The position numbers and the translations under genes are program-made. 47,398 nt of DNA from Nanobdellota archaeon. Lineage in GTDB: Archaea > Nanobdellota > Nanobdellia > SCGC-AAA011-G17 > ARS1403. The stretch is taken from positions 1 through 47,398 of the forward strand of contig NZBI01000013.1 of NCBI GenBank assembly GCA_002687825.1. Reading direction: 5' to 3'. Below the pieces are notes generated by a model, which made no database searches, was not told where the DNA came from, and saw only the letters and a program-made list of their open reading frames with translations. The stretch's first letter is position 1, and each line of letters begins with the position of its first letter. Positions 16,484-25,938 of this stretch are shown piece by piece.

Positions 16484-17415
16484 TGATGAATAAATGTAAA
16501 ATGTGTTTTAAAACATTTAGATCTGAGAAGGGTTTAAGAGATCATATTTTCCATTCTAAATTAATTGATAAAAAACATTTGGAACAAAAAATTAGACTTA
16601 GAGAGAAAAGATATGTAAATGCCAAAAAGGAATGTCATGTTTGTGGTAAAAAAATATTTAGAAACACAGGATTACACCTGACAAGAAGTAAAGATATTGA
16701 GCATACTGAATTTTATAAGAAGCAATCGAAATTTGCAATTGACTTATTTAAGAAACATAATTCTTTTGATGATATTTCTAATGTCGATAGTATTTTTTGC
16801 AGAGAATATCCATCTAAGCATTTTGCTAAGATTTGCGAAGAAAATTTGGGTAAGAATAAAATTATGGAGATTTCAAAAAAGATTTTCTTGGAGAAAAGAA
16901 AGAAATATTGGAGGTCAATTGATATTAAAGAGAGAAAGAAAATTATGGAAAAAGCCAGAGAATCTGAGTGGGGAAGCCTGTCCTCTGAAGAAAGAAAAAA
17001 CCATCCATGGGTTATTACTGGAAGAAAAGCTTCTCTAAGATCTTCTAAAAGAGGTTCCAAAAATCAACAATATGCCTTTGAACTTTTAAAACAAAAATTC
17101 CCAGATTTAGATTGGAAGTATAATTATGTTATAGGGGATAGTTGGCATGTTGATATTGCATCTCCTGAAAAATCTTTATATATTGAATGGGATGGAAGAC
17201 ATCACTTTGTTCCTATTCATGGCCAAAAATATCTGAATAACAGAAAAAATAGAGATAAGATAAAAAATGATCTTGTTATAAACAAATTCAGTGGTTGTAT
17301 GATAAGGATAAGAGATGAGGGTAGAGAGAATAAGAAATTTGTTGAATCTAAAATGAACGAGATATTTAAGATTATAGAAAATAAAATTCCTTTGAAGGAG
17401 TTAATACAATTATAA
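16483..17415 (+). CDS. Free-standing zinc-finger, Vsr-like (EDxHD-type?) endonuclease between gyrB and gyrA
   Basis: Two Cys/His zinc fingers open the protein: C5/C8/H21/H24 and C51/C54/H65/H74. A basic helical middle follows, then a nuclease-like domain at about 190-290 with YNYVIGDSWHVDIA, LYIEWDGRHHF and RKNRDKIKND. E200, D224, H240/H241 and a later Asp could give the E-D-x-H-D arrangement of Vsr-fold homing endonucleases; E235 is another candidate. It shares one base with the gyrB stop (an ATG 3 nt later is an alternative) and ends 1 nt before the gyrA start. It therefore sits inside the gyrBA operon like a mobile endonuclease gene. It is not an intein, since both gyrase genes are intact. 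Confidence 0.72.
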
Positions 17416-17416
17416 A

Positions 17417-19828
17417 ATGCCTGAAAAAATACAAGTTCAATTAATTGAAGAAGAAATGAAGCAATCTTATATAGATTATGCTATGAGTGTTATAACTTCT
17501 AGAGCATTGCCAGATGTTAGAGATGGGTTAAAGCCAGTACATAGAAGAATTTTATATGCTATGCATAAATCTAAATTAACTTCTGATAAACCTTTTAGGA
17601 AAAGTGCCTTTATTGTGGGTAGGGTACTTGGAACTTATCATCCACATTCTGATGTTGCTGTTTATGATTCTTTAGTTAGATTAGCACAAGATTTTTCTAT
17701 GAGATATCCTTTAATACAAGGTCACGGAAATTTTGGTTCAATCGAAGGCTACCCTCAGGCTGCAATGCGCTACACTGAAGCTAGATTGGCAAAGATTTCA
17801 GATGAGATGTTGAAACATATTGAGGAAAATACTGTTGATTTTATTCCTAACTATGATGGAAGTACGAAAGAACCTGTGGTTTTACCTTCTGGAGTTCCTA
17901 ATTTATTAGTTAATGGAAGTACTGGAATTGCTGTTGGAATGACTACGAATATTCCTCCGCATAATTTGAAAGAATCTGTTGATGCTACTATTGCTTTAAT
18001 TGATAATCCTGAAATTGCTATAAATGATTTAATTCAAATTTTACCTGGTCCTGATTTTCCAACTGGTGGAGCTATTGCTGGGAAAGGAGGAATAAGAAAT
18101 GCCTATGAAACTGGAAGAGGTAAGATAACTGTACTTGCAAAACATGAAATTGAGGAAGTTAAGAATAAACAAAAAATAATAATTACTGAAATCCCTTATA
18201 TGGTTAATAAAACATTATTAATTGAAGGTATTGCTGATTTGATTAGAAGTAAAAGAGTTGAAGGTATTTCTGATTTAAGAGATGAATCTGATAGAAAAGG
18301 AATGAGAATTGTTGTCGAGGTTAAACAAGGTTATAATGCTGAAGTTGTTTTGAATCAATTACAAAAGTATTCTTCTTTGAAAACAACATTTGGTGTAATA
18401 ATGATTGCTTTGGTTGATGGAGAACCTAAAGTTTTGAATTTAAAAGAATTATTAGGAGAATTTGTTAAACATAGGAAAGAAGTTACAACAAGAAGATTAG
18501 AGTTTGAGCTGGAAAAAAGTAGAATGAGAGCTCATATTTTATTAGGATTAAAAGTTGCTTTAGAGAAAATTGATGAAGTTATTGCTACAATTAGAGGAAG
18601 TAAAGATCCTGTTGTGGCTAAGCAATTATTGATTGAGAAATTTAAATTAAGTGAGAAACAATCAGAAGCAATATTAGAGATGAGGTTACAGAGATTAACT
18701 TCTTTAGAGACTGAAAAGATAAAAGATGAGCATGATAAATTAGTAAAAAGAATTGCTGAATTAAGAGAAATATTAGATTCCGAAAGTATGATTTTTGATA
18801 TTATTAAAGAAGAATTAACATTAATTAAAGAGAAATATGGGAATGATAGAAGGACAGAATTGAAAGAAGATTTGATTGTTATAGATGATAAGGACTTAAT
18901 TCCTGAAGAAGATGTTGTTGTTACATTTACTCATAATGGTTATGTGAAAAGATTGCCAATTGATTCATATAAAGCTCAGAAAAGAGGTGGAAAGGGAGTA
19001 AAGGGAGCGGGAACTAAAGAAGCTGATTTTGTTGAGAATTTATTCATTACTTCAACACATGATTATATTTTATTTTTTACTAATAGAGGGAAATTATATT
19101 GGTTAAAAGCATTTTATGTTCCTGAAGGAAGTAGATATAGTTCTGGAAAAGCCATTGTTAATTTATTGAAATTAGAAGAAGGAGAGAAAATAACTACTTT
19201 AATTCCTGTTAAAGATTTTAGTAAAGGTTATTTGGTTATGTTGACTAAAAAGGGTCAAATTAAGAAAACTAGATTAGAGTTATTTTCAAAACCTAGAAGT
19301 AATGGTATTAGATGTATTAATTTGAAAGGGGGAGATGAGTTAATTAACGTTATGGAGACTGACGGTTATAAACAATTGATATTAGCTACTAGTAATGGAA
19401 ATGCGGTTAAATTTGATGAGATTGGAGTTAGGCCTATGGGTAGGGGGGCTTCAGGAGTTAGAGCTGTTAGATTAAAAGGTGATGATTCTATTGTTGGAAT
19501 GGATATTGCTAAAGATGGTATTTCTTTATTGACTTTGACTGAAAATGGTTATGGTAAAAGAACTGAATTAAAAGATTATAGATTAATTAAAAGAGGAGGA
19601 AGCGGAGTTATTAATATTAAAACTAGTGATAGAAATGGTAAAGTTATTGGAGTTAAAGCTGTTAAGGAAGAAGATGAAGTGTTTTTGATAACTTCTAAAG
19701 GTATTATGCTAAGGACTTCTGTTAAGAATATTAGTAAAATTGGTAGAGCTACTCAAGGAGTTAGAATTATTAAATTAAATGAAGGCGATAAGTTAAATTC
19801 TATTGCTAAGGTTGTTGGTGGAGAATGA
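17417..19828 (+). CDS. gyrA: DNA gyrase subunit A
   Basis: The 803-residue protein has the GyrA breakage-reunion domain with catalytic Y119 in AMRYTE. Its six-bladed C-terminal wrapping domain starts near 510. The GyrA box QKRGGKG (521-527) marks a supercoiling gyrase rather than topoisomerase IV. The quinolone-determining region reads YHPHSDVAVYD: positions equal to E. coli Gly81 and Ser83 are Ser and Val, while Asp87 is kept. Codons 103-119 are unusually rich in C- and G-ending codons. The next gene overlaps its stop by 4 nt. Confidence 0.96.
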   Translation: MPEKIQVQLIEEEMKQSYIDYAMSVITSRALPDVRDGLKPVHRRILYAMHKSKLTSDKPFRKSAFIVGRVLGTYHPHSDVAVYDSLVRLAQDFSMRYPLIQGHGNFGSIEGYPQAAMRYTEARLAKISDEMLKHIEENTVDFIPNYDGSTKEPVVLPSGVPNLLVNGSTGIAVGMTTNIPPHNLKESVDATIALIDNPEIAINDLIQILPGPDFPTGGAIAGKGGIRNAYETGRGKITVLAKHEIEEVKNKQKIIITEIPYMVNKTLLIEGIADLIRSKRVEGISDLRDESDRKGMRIVVEVKQGYNAEVVLNQLQKYSSLKTTFGVIMIALVDGEPKVLNLKELLGEFVKHRKEVTTRRLEFELEKSRMRAHILLGLKVALEKIDEVIATIRGSKDPVVAKQLLIEKFKLSEKQSEAILEMRLQRLTSLETEKIKDEHDKLVKRIAELREILDSESMIFDIIKEELTLIKEKYGNDRRTELKEDLIVIDDKDLIPEEDVVVTFTHNGYVKRLPIDSYKAQKRGGKGVKGAGTKEADFVENLFITSTHDYILFFTNRGKLYWLKAFYVPEGSRYSSGKAIVNLLKLEEGEKITTLIPVKDFSKGYLVMLTKKGQIKKTRLELFSKPRSNGIRCINLKGGDELINVMETDGYKQLILATSNGNAVKFDEIGVRPMGRGASGVRAVRLKGDDSIVGMDIAKDGISLLTLTENGYGKRTELKDYRLIKRGGSGVINIKTSDRNGKVIGVKAVKEEDEVFLITSKGIMLRTSVKNISKIGRATQGVRIIKLNEGDKLNSIAKVVGGE
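17723..17773 (+). other. Patch of atypical codons around the GyrA catalytic tyrosine
   Basis: Within 17 codons (His103-Tyr119) there are CAC, ATC, GGC, TAC, CAG, CGC and TAC, whereas the roughly 50 codons on either side use CAT, ATT, GGT/GGA, TAT, CAA and AGA almost only. This looks like a short imported or recoded tract. Confidence 0.5.
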
Positions 19829-20193
19829 ACATAGGAGATATTCCAAAAGAAAACTATCCTCCTATTAGAGGATATAAGACTATCGCTAGAAGAAGTTATG
19901 AACGATCTGAATTAGTAAAATTAGCAAAATCAAGAGGGATGAGGTATCTTAAAACTGGAAAGACTCAAGTTTATTTAGAACCTAGAAGTTTTAATGTTCT
20001 TGCATTAATTTTTGAAGAAAACGATCAGGGCAAAATGGAACTTATTGATGAAGTTAAAAGAAGAATTTTAAATGACAAAGGATTTAATCCAAAAAGAGAA
20101 ACTAGAAAATTGAGAAGTGACGTATCTTCTGGAGAATTATCTGATTTAGCTGAAGTCGGAGAAAAATTGAGAGATATTGAAGAGCATCTTTAA
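19825..20193 (+). CDS. Hypothetical protein coupled to gyrA, 122 aa
   Basis: Not recognised. A basic soluble protein with ERSELVKLAKSRGMRYLKTG, which looks like helix-turn-strand, and a charged helical end. It overlaps the gyrA stop by 4 nt (ATGA), so it is translated with gyrase and may act with it or simply ride on its expression. It is convergent with aIF2-gamma, with no gap between the two stop codons. Confidence 0.55.
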   Translation: MNIGDIPKENYPPIRGYKTIARRSYERSELVKLAKSRGMRYLKTGKTQVYLEPRSFNVLALIFEENDQGKMELIDEVKRRILNDKGFNPKRETRKLRSDVSSGELSDLAEVGEKLRDIEEHL

Positions 20194-21420
20194 CTATTCA
20201 ATAATATTACCAATACCAATTAATCTCCATCTTGTACCTATTCTTCTGGAAATTGCAAAATGATCTTTAGTATCTGCACAAACAGGGATTTTTAAAGAAA
20301 CTTGTATTTGATCTTTTTTTAAATCTGTTACAACACCTAATGAGATTGAAGAATTAATGTTTAGCATTAAACTTTCTCCTTTTTTTATGTTCTCTACTTC
20401 TAGATCTTCTTTGCTTCCAACAACACGTTTTAATAAAGTTGGTTTTAAAGTAATTTCATGCCAAACTTTTGGCAATTTATCTTTGTACCCTGCTACGTTT
20501 CCTATTAAGTTATCTGATTTTACTAATGAAGGATCTAATTGGGTCATTACACCTACGCTTCCGCCTGGAGTAATTTCTTTAACATCTTGATTTCCGTGTT
20601 TTAGTCCTGTTATTTTTGTTTCTAAAGGTTTCCATAAAACTTTTCCTTGTTCTTCTACTCTCAACCCGGGTAGGATCGTTATTTCATCATCTAAATTTAT
20701 TTTTCCTTGTTTCAATGCTCCACCTAGAACGCCACCTGTTAATTTATCCCAGTTTGTTCCTGGTTTGTTTACATCAAAACTTCTTGCGATGAATAATAAT
20801 GGAGAAGCTGTTGAATCTCTTTTTGGAGTTTTAAAATTATTTTCAATTTCTTCTATTAAGTTACTAATATTTACATTATGTTGAGCACTTATTGGAATTA
20901 TTGGTGCATTTTCAGCTACAGAACCTTTAACGAATGCTTTAATATCTTTATAATTTTTTATTGCTTCTTCTTTACTTACTAAATCTATTTTATTTTGAAC
21001 TATGATTATATTTTTAATTCCTAGAATTTCTAATGCCATTAGATGTTCTCTTGTTTGTGGTTGAGGACATTCTTCATTTGCTGAAACTAGTAGTAAAGCT
21101 GCATCTATAATCGCTGCTCCTGATAGCATTGTTGCCATTAATGTTTCGTGTCCTGGTGCATCAATGAAAGAGACTTTTCTTAATGGTTCACACTTTTCTT
21201 TGCATTTTGCACATTTTTCTTTTGGAGAGAATAATTTACATTTTGGGCAGTTATAGAAAATAGAATCAGCGTATCCTAATTTTATTGTTATTCCTCTTTT
21301 TAGTTCTTCAGAATGTACATCTGTCCATTTTCCTGATAGGCTAGCAACTAAAGTTGTTTTACCATGATCTACATGTCCTACAATACCAATGTTAATCTCT
21401 GAAATCAATTCTTTTACCAT
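20194..21420 (-). CDS. eif2g: Translation initiation factor aIF2 subunit gamma
   Basis: A 408-residue translational GTPase. Motifs: G1 GHVDHGKTT at about 15-23, G3 DAPGHE and G4 NKID. A zinc knuckle at C58/C61 and C70/C73 (CPKCKLF, CAKCKEKC) separates aIF2-gamma from EF1A and SelB. The C-terminus has the EF-Tu-like domains II and III. As part of the aIF2 heterotrimer it carries Met-tRNAi to the small subunit. Full length. Its own promoter lies upstream (minus-strand TTTATAAAG near 21440). Confidence 0.95.
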   Translation of the reverse strand: MVKELISEINIGIVGHVDHGKTTLVASLSGKWTDVHSEELKRGITIKLGYADSIFYNCPKCKLFSPKEKCAKCKEKCEPLRKVSFIDAPGHETLMATMLSGAAIIDAALLLVSANEECPQPQTREHLMALEILGIKNIIIVQNKIDLVSKEEAIKNYKDIKAFVKGSVAENAPIIPISAQHNVNISNLIEEIENNFKTPKRDSTASPLLFIARSFDVNKPGTNWDKLTGGVLGGALKQGKINLDDEITILPGLRVEEQGKVLWKPLETKITGLKHGNQDVKEITPGGSVGVMTQLDPSLVKSDNLIGNVAGYKDKLPKVWHEITLKPTLLKRVVGSKEDLEVENIKKGESLMLNINSSISLGVVTDLKKDQIQVSLKIPVCADTKDHFAISRRIGTRWRLIGIGNIIE

Positions 21421-21456
21421 TAAAAATTTAAAGAAAATGTGGCTTTATAAATTTAA

Positions 21457-23109
21457 TTACTTTCTTACTTTCTTAATTCCTAATACAATACCCAACATGA
21501 CGAAATAATAAACTATAAGGGCGATTACATAATTAAATACATTATTAAAGCTTATATCATAGAAAACTACTTGTTTAAACGCTTGTAACGATAATGTTCC
21601 TGGCAAGAGCACAGCTAAATTTCCTAAAAGAGGGCTCATACGTTCTATTGGCAAAATAAATCCGGAGAAGAACATTGCTGCAATCAACACAAATGTCGAA
21701 ACTAATAAAGTGATAGATTCTTTCTTTATTAGATATGATAATCCTATCCCGAAGAAAATAAATATACTCATTACTAAGAATAATAATAGCATTGTCGGTG
21801 CTAAATTTGAAAAGACTGAAATTTTGAAAAGAAAATGACCTAAGAAAAGTATTGCTAAAACAGGAACTGAGACTATAAAAAATGATGAAGCATAAGTTGC
21901 CATTATTTCAGAAAATGAAATCTTTACAATTAGATTTACCCTATCATTGGCTGGAGAATTGATGTTGTTAAGACTTATAAAACTAGCTACGAGTAGAGAT
22001 AAGAAAATGATTATTAGAAATAAAATTATTGGGAAAATTGTTTGTAAACTTATTAAATTAAAACCCCTTATTAGATCTTTGATGTCATCTTTTTTTTCAA
22101 TGGCTATGCCCTCTATTTCAGGTATGTAAACCGGTACATTTTGTATAACCACAGGATTTACTAAAGTTTCTGGATTTAGTGTTTCTATTGCTGCGAATCT
22201 ATTTTGGATTACAATTATTTCATCCTCTGCAGCACTTATTCTTGCCCTATAATTTATTAGATCTTGTTTTGTTGTTCTGGCTTTGTTTATTGCTGTATCT
22301 ATTTCGTTTACATAGATACGTCCATCTGAACTAGTTGTTTTATAGCTATTAATTTTATTATCTATTTCTGATAAATGTTTGCTAAATTCTGAATTTAGAC
22401 TATTAATCTGAAATTTGAGATTTGGATCTATTCGGACTGTGTTCATTAGAGAACTTAATTCGCTCCTTTCTGATTCTAGTTGTGTTTTGACGAATTTTAA
22501 AGTGTCAATATCTTGATCCATAGAATTTAAGGCTATTGTTAATTCTGTTTTAGCAGTTTCTAATCTTTCTATGAACTCTTCTGAGGAAGAGACATAATTG
22601 TCGACTTCTGAGTTAGTATTTTTTAAATCATTTTTAAATCTGTCTAACTTATCCATTGTTTCTTTAAAATCTGAAATAAAGTCTGTTGCGACACCTCTTG
22701 TTTTTTCTTTTTGCAAAATATCAACAGTTGCTTTTAGTTTTTGGAGTATTTCCCATATTACAGGTTCTCTCGTGTTGTCGAAATAAACATTAAGAACATA
22801 GCTGGTGTCTCCGGTAATTTGGATGCAAAGATATTGGTTATATTTTTTCAAATCTTCTAGACATTCATCTACACTATTGAAACCCGTTATATGCATTACT
22901 GGAGATATATAATCAGTTAGTTCTGCTAAATTAAAATTTGTGACCTCGCTTATGACTCCTCCATTTATTACTTGCAATCCATCTGGATTAAATGATGCAA
23001 AAATTAATGTAATAAGGATTAATGGGAATACTATTAGGATAACAATTGATTTCCAATCTCTGATAAAACCCTTTAGATTTACTTGTATTAATGAAAATAT
23101 TTTACTCAT
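21457..23109 (-). CDS. ABC-2 type transporter permease with large coiled-coil outer domain
   Basis: One TM helix near residues 18-40 (WKSIVILIVFPLILITLIFA) is followed by about 310 extracytoplasmic residues, then five or so TM helices from about 350 to 545. The outer part contains long heptad-like helices (residues about 130-300), giving a YhgE/Pip-like look. ABC-2 permeases export lipids, polysaccharides, proteins or drugs; the substrate cannot be told. The gene overlaps the end of its ATPase gene by 8 nt, so the two form one transporter. Confidence 0.82.
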   Translation of the reverse strand: MSKIFSLIQVNLKGFIRDWKSIVILIVFPLILITLIFASFNPDGLQVINGGVISEVTNFNLAELTDYISPVMHITGFNSVDECLEDLKKYNQYLCIQITGDTSYVLNVYFDNTREPVIWEILQKLKATVDILQKEKTRGVATDFISDFKETMDKLDRFKNDLKNTNSEVDNYVSSSEEFIERLETAKTELTIALNSMDQDIDTLKFVKTQLESERSELSSLMNTVRIDPNLKFQINSLNSEFSKHLSEIDNKINSYKTTSSDGRIYVNEIDTAINKARTTKQDLINYRARISAAEDEIIVIQNRFAAIETLNPETLVNPVVIQNVPVYIPEIEGIAIEKKDDIKDLIRGFNLISLQTIFPIILFLIIIFLSLLVASFISLNNINSPANDRVNLIVKISFSEIMATYASSFFIVSVPVLAILFLGHFLFKISVFSNLAPTMLLLFLVMSIFIFFGIGLSYLIKKESITLLVSTFVLIAAMFFSGFILPIERMSPLLGNLAVLLPGTLSLQAFKQVVFYDISFNNVFNYVIALIVYYFVMLGIVLGIKKVRK

Positions 23110-23833
23110 TTACAAGTGCCCTTTTGAATAATCCTTCTATGAATAATTCAAAGCTTTTTTCTTTTGTATTGTTGATGGCACGGATTAATTGATTAGTACT
23201 GTAAAATAATCCGTTTATTATGAGGCCATATTTGTTACAATATTTTTGAACATCTGCTAGTGAATGGCTTGATACAATTACTATCCTTCCTTCCTTTGCA
23301 AATTCTTGTATCATGTTCCAGATGAGATTTTTTATGGATACATCTAATCCGCTGAATGGTTCATCTAGTATTAAGATTGAAGGGTTATGGATTAATGCAA
23401 CTGCTAGATCTGCTCTTTTAGCCATTCCTCCAGATAATTGGGTTATTCTTTTTTCTCTGCTGTTGTATAAATCTAGTCTTTTTAGTAAATATTTTGTTCT
23501 TGTTTCTATTTCACTCTTTTTTACGTTTTGTAATCTACCGAAGGTCATTAGGTTTTCTTCAACTGTCAAAAATGGATAAAGAGAATTGTGTTGAGCGGAA
23601 TACCCTACAAATTCTTTTATAGGTGTTGGTTTATTGTCAACTAAGAATTGCATTTCTCCAACTAAAGGATCTTTTATTCCGAGCAAAGCTTTAATTAAAG
23701 TAGATTTTCCGCAACCAGATCTGCCTAATAGTCCGATAATATCTCCATTTTGCAATTTTAAATTTATACCAGAAATATTGAAATTTTTATATGAAACTTC
23801 TAAATTTTTTATATTGAAGTTTATCCTATCCAT
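23102..23833 (-). CDS. ABC transporter ATP-binding protein (partner of ABC-2 permease)
   Basis: A 243-residue ATPase with Walker A GRSGCGKST, Q-loop SAQHN, signature LSGGMAKRADLAVAL, Walker B ILILDEPFSGLD and switch His in VSSHSLADV. The signature has GGMAKR instead of GGQ.QR, as in many ABC-2-type exporters. It is the first gene of a two-gene operon with the downstream permease. Confidence 0.9.
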   Translation of the reverse strand: MDRINFNIKNLEVSYKNFNISGINLKLQNGDIIGLLGRSGCGKSTLIKALLGIKDPLVGEMQFLVDNKPTPIKEFVGYSAQHNSLYPFLTVEENLMTFGRLQNVKKSEIETRTKYLLKRLDLYNSREKRITQLSGGMAKRADLAVALIHNPSILILDEPFSGLDVSIKNLIWNMIQEFAKEGRIVIVSSHSLADVQKYCNKYGLIINGLFYSTNQLIRAINNTKEKSFELFIEGLFKRALVNE

Positions 23834-23872
23834 TATATTATTGATGTTGGAGTATTAAATAAAGGTTTCTTT

Positions 23873-24871
23873 TTAACCGAATAAGTTGCCGAACCATATA
23901 ATTAATTTAGTTATAAATCCTTTTTCTATGCATTGATTATTATTACAGAAATTGCTACCACACTCTAAATTATTATCGCAGTATGCACCATTTCCTCTTT
24001 GGGACATTAATTCTTTACCAATACTACAGTATTTTGTTCCTATTCTGTAATTTATGGGGACGCAATTGTTATTATCATCTAAGCATCCATTACATTCGCT
24101 TTTCTCTTTCGGCGGATCCACAATTGGTTTTTTCTCTTTTGGTGGTGGAATAATAATTTTTTCATCATCTAATAATTTAGCATCTACTATTTTATTATAT
24201 CTTAAAGTGAAAATATATTCTTTTCCAATTTTTACATTTTTTAGAATTGTTGGACTAATTTTTTCAAATTCACTTGAAACACCGTTATTTTCTATAATTA
24301 ATTTTCCTTCTATATCACAATGAAAAACGATTCCTTCTAATGCTGGAGGATCACACATTTCTCTTTCTTTAACTTTGCCTTCTATTTTTACTGTAGCAGA
24401 GTAGCATATATCTTTACCATTTGAAAAACAAATTTCTTGGTATTCTTTTATAGTGTAAATTCTTTCATCTTTTTTAGGAGCTTCGATAGTATCTGCGATA
24501 TATTCCCCATAAGAAATCATTAGAACTGCTGTTCTTTTGGATTGATCTGGATGGAAATTAGTTTCTTCGTTTTTTATATCAATGAAACTACCCGAGGATT
24601 CTCCTTGATGTAAATAGGTTTTTCCAATTTTTTGAGGCGGAATTTTACGAGGAATTCCTCCAATTTGAACAACTACAGTTCCATCTTCTTGTACATCTAA
24701 TAATGTTATTGTTTGGTCAAGAAATTCTAATTTGTTGCGAAAATTAAAAGACCAGCTATCAGAATCTAATTGGGTTGCACTATAATCTATTATTGGTTCT
24801 GGAGGTGAGGTGCTAGTAACAATATATAGATTTAAAAATATAACAAAGAGTAAAAGTAATATCTTTTTCAT
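23873..24871 (-). CDS. Secreted Cys-rich protein with C-terminal hydrophobic tail
   Basis: The protein starts with a signal peptide (ILLLLFVIFLNLYIVTS), then about 200 residues of beta-rich sequence and a Pro/Lys linker (PPPKEKKPIVDPPKEK). A Cys-rich module follows at about 260-318 with spaced pairs such as CNGC, CDNNLECGSNFC and NNQC. It ends FITKLIIWFGNLFG, an amphipathic tail. The Cys module and WFxxLFG tail resemble endings I have seen on other DPANN exported proteins (recall only). The function is unknown; an extracellular disulfide-bonded surface protein is likely. A minus-strand TATA box near 24890-24899 suggests a leaderless mRNA. Confidence 0.6.
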   Translation of the reverse strand: MKKILLLLFVIFLNLYIVTSTSPPEPIIDYSATQLDSDSWSFNFRNKLEFLDQTITLLDVQEDGTVVVQIGGIPRKIPPQKIGKTYLHQGESSGSFIDIKNEETNFHPDQSKRTAVLMISYGEYIADTIEAPKKDERIYTIKEYQEICFSNGKDICYSATVKIEGKVKEREMCDPPALEGIVFHCDIEGKLIIENNGVSSEFEKISPTILKNVKIGKEYIFTLRYNKIVDAKLLDDEKIIIPPPKEKKPIVDPPKEKSECNGCLDDNNNCVPINYRIGTKYCSIGKELMSQRGNGAYCDNNLECGSNFCNNNQCIEKGFITKLIIWFGNLFG

Positions 24872-24902
24872 GTATCTAGAATTGATTATTTTACTATTTA
24901 AA

Positions 24903-25643
24903 TTATTCTATGAATAACAATCCATACATTAAAAATACTCCTACTAGAAAGAAAATGAAATTTAGTAGATTCTTCTTTAATTCTACCTCCTTTTTTATTT
25001 CTGGGATTAAATCTGAAGCCGCTATGTAAATAAAACCACCTGCTGCGAAGGGTAATAAGAACATTACTGATGCTTCTGTGAATGTTGATAGGAAATAACC
25101 TATTACTCCACCTAAAATTGCTCCAGTTGCTGTTAAGAAATTTAATAATAAAGCTTTTAATTTAGAATAGCCGCCATAAACCATAACTCCAAAATCTCCT
25201 AATTCTTGAGGTACTTCGTGTAAGATAACAGCCAAGGTTGTAACGACTCCTAATCTGAAATCTGCTACAAAGCTTGCTGCTATGATTAAACCATCTATGA
25301 AATTATGTATACCGTCTCCAATTAGGTTCATGTGAGCTATTGAATGATCTTCACAATGTCCTTTATGACAATGATGCCAATGTAAGAATTTTTCAACTAC
25401 GAAGAATAAAGTAAATCCGATTAAGATGTATAAGAAAACGGTTTCATTGTTGAAATATGCTATTGCTTCAGGTATTAAGTGTAAAAAAGCGTCTCCTAGT
25501 AAAGCTCCTGCTGCTAATGAAACTAAAGATAATAATATTTTATCTAGTAATTTATCTTTTAAATATAATGTAAAGATTCCTAAAAGAGAAATAGCACTAG
25601 CGATGAATGTCGCGATTATTATCTGTAATAAAGTGTTTACCAA
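24903..25643 (-). CDS. ZIP-family divalent metal transporter
   Basis: This 246-residue protein has about eight TM helices. The metal-site helices are diagnostic: NLIGDGIHNFIDGLIIAASF (TM4, His and Asn ligands) and HEVPQELGDFGVMV (TM5, HExPxE). A His-rich loop, HWHHCHKGHCEDH, lies between TM3 and TM4, as in other ZIP proteins. ZIP proteins import Zn2+, Fe2+ or related ions into the cytoplasm. It is 1 nt from the following gene, so the two are probably co-transcribed with eS6. Confidence 0.9.
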   Translation of the reverse strand: MVNTLLQIIIATFIASAISLLGIFTLYLKDKLLDKILLSLVSLAAGALLGDAFLHLIPEAIAYFNNETVFLYILIGFTLFFVVEKFLHWHHCHKGHCEDHSIAHMNLIGDGIHNFIDGLIIAASFVADFRLGVVTTLAVILHEVPQELGDFGVMVYGGYSKLKALLLNFLTATGAILGGVIGYFLSTFTEASVMFLLPFAAGGFIYIAASDLIPEIKKEVELKKNLLNFIFFLVGVFLMYGLLFIE

Positions 25644-25644
25644 A

Positions 25645-25938
25645 TTATTGTTTACCTCTTATTATTAAATGTCCTTTTTCTTTTTCTAATGTTAACTCTT
25701 TTAAATCATTTATTACTATATCATGTCCTGCTAGTAAATAGTCGACTTTTAATCCTTCTATTATTATTTTATGGACTCCTTTTTTGAAATCATGTCTTTC
25801 TATTGGACCTTGACAGTTTAAATGAGGATCATTTTTGTTAAAAGTGCTTAAAAAAATAGGTCTATCGTTACCTTCGTAATCTTCTTCTTTTTTTGTCTTT
25901 CCGATCAAAATGCTTTTAGCTTCAATCTTTTTTATCAC
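25645..25938 (-). CDS. Hypothetical protein, 97 aa, between eS6 and ZIP transporter
   Basis: Not recognised. Small and beta-rich, with repeated strand-like phrases (GVHKIIIEGLKVDYLL, GHDIVINDLKEL, GHLIIRG). The single Cys and three His (HLNCQGPIERHDF) could bind a metal, though that is speculation. Its start overlaps the end of eS6 by 17 nt and its stop is 1 nt from the ZIP start, so it lies in an operon with both. Confidence 0.55.
   Translation of the reverse strand: MIKKIEAKSILIGKTKKEEDYEGNDRPIFLSTFNKNDPHLNCQGPIERHDFKKGVHKIIIEGLKVDYLLAGHDIVINDLKELTLEKEKGHLIIRGKQ

Noticed and set aside
17417-19828. Topoisomerase IV subunit (ParC) instead of GyrA
   Set aside because: The GyrA box QKRGGKG at 521-527 and the linked gyrB support gyrase.
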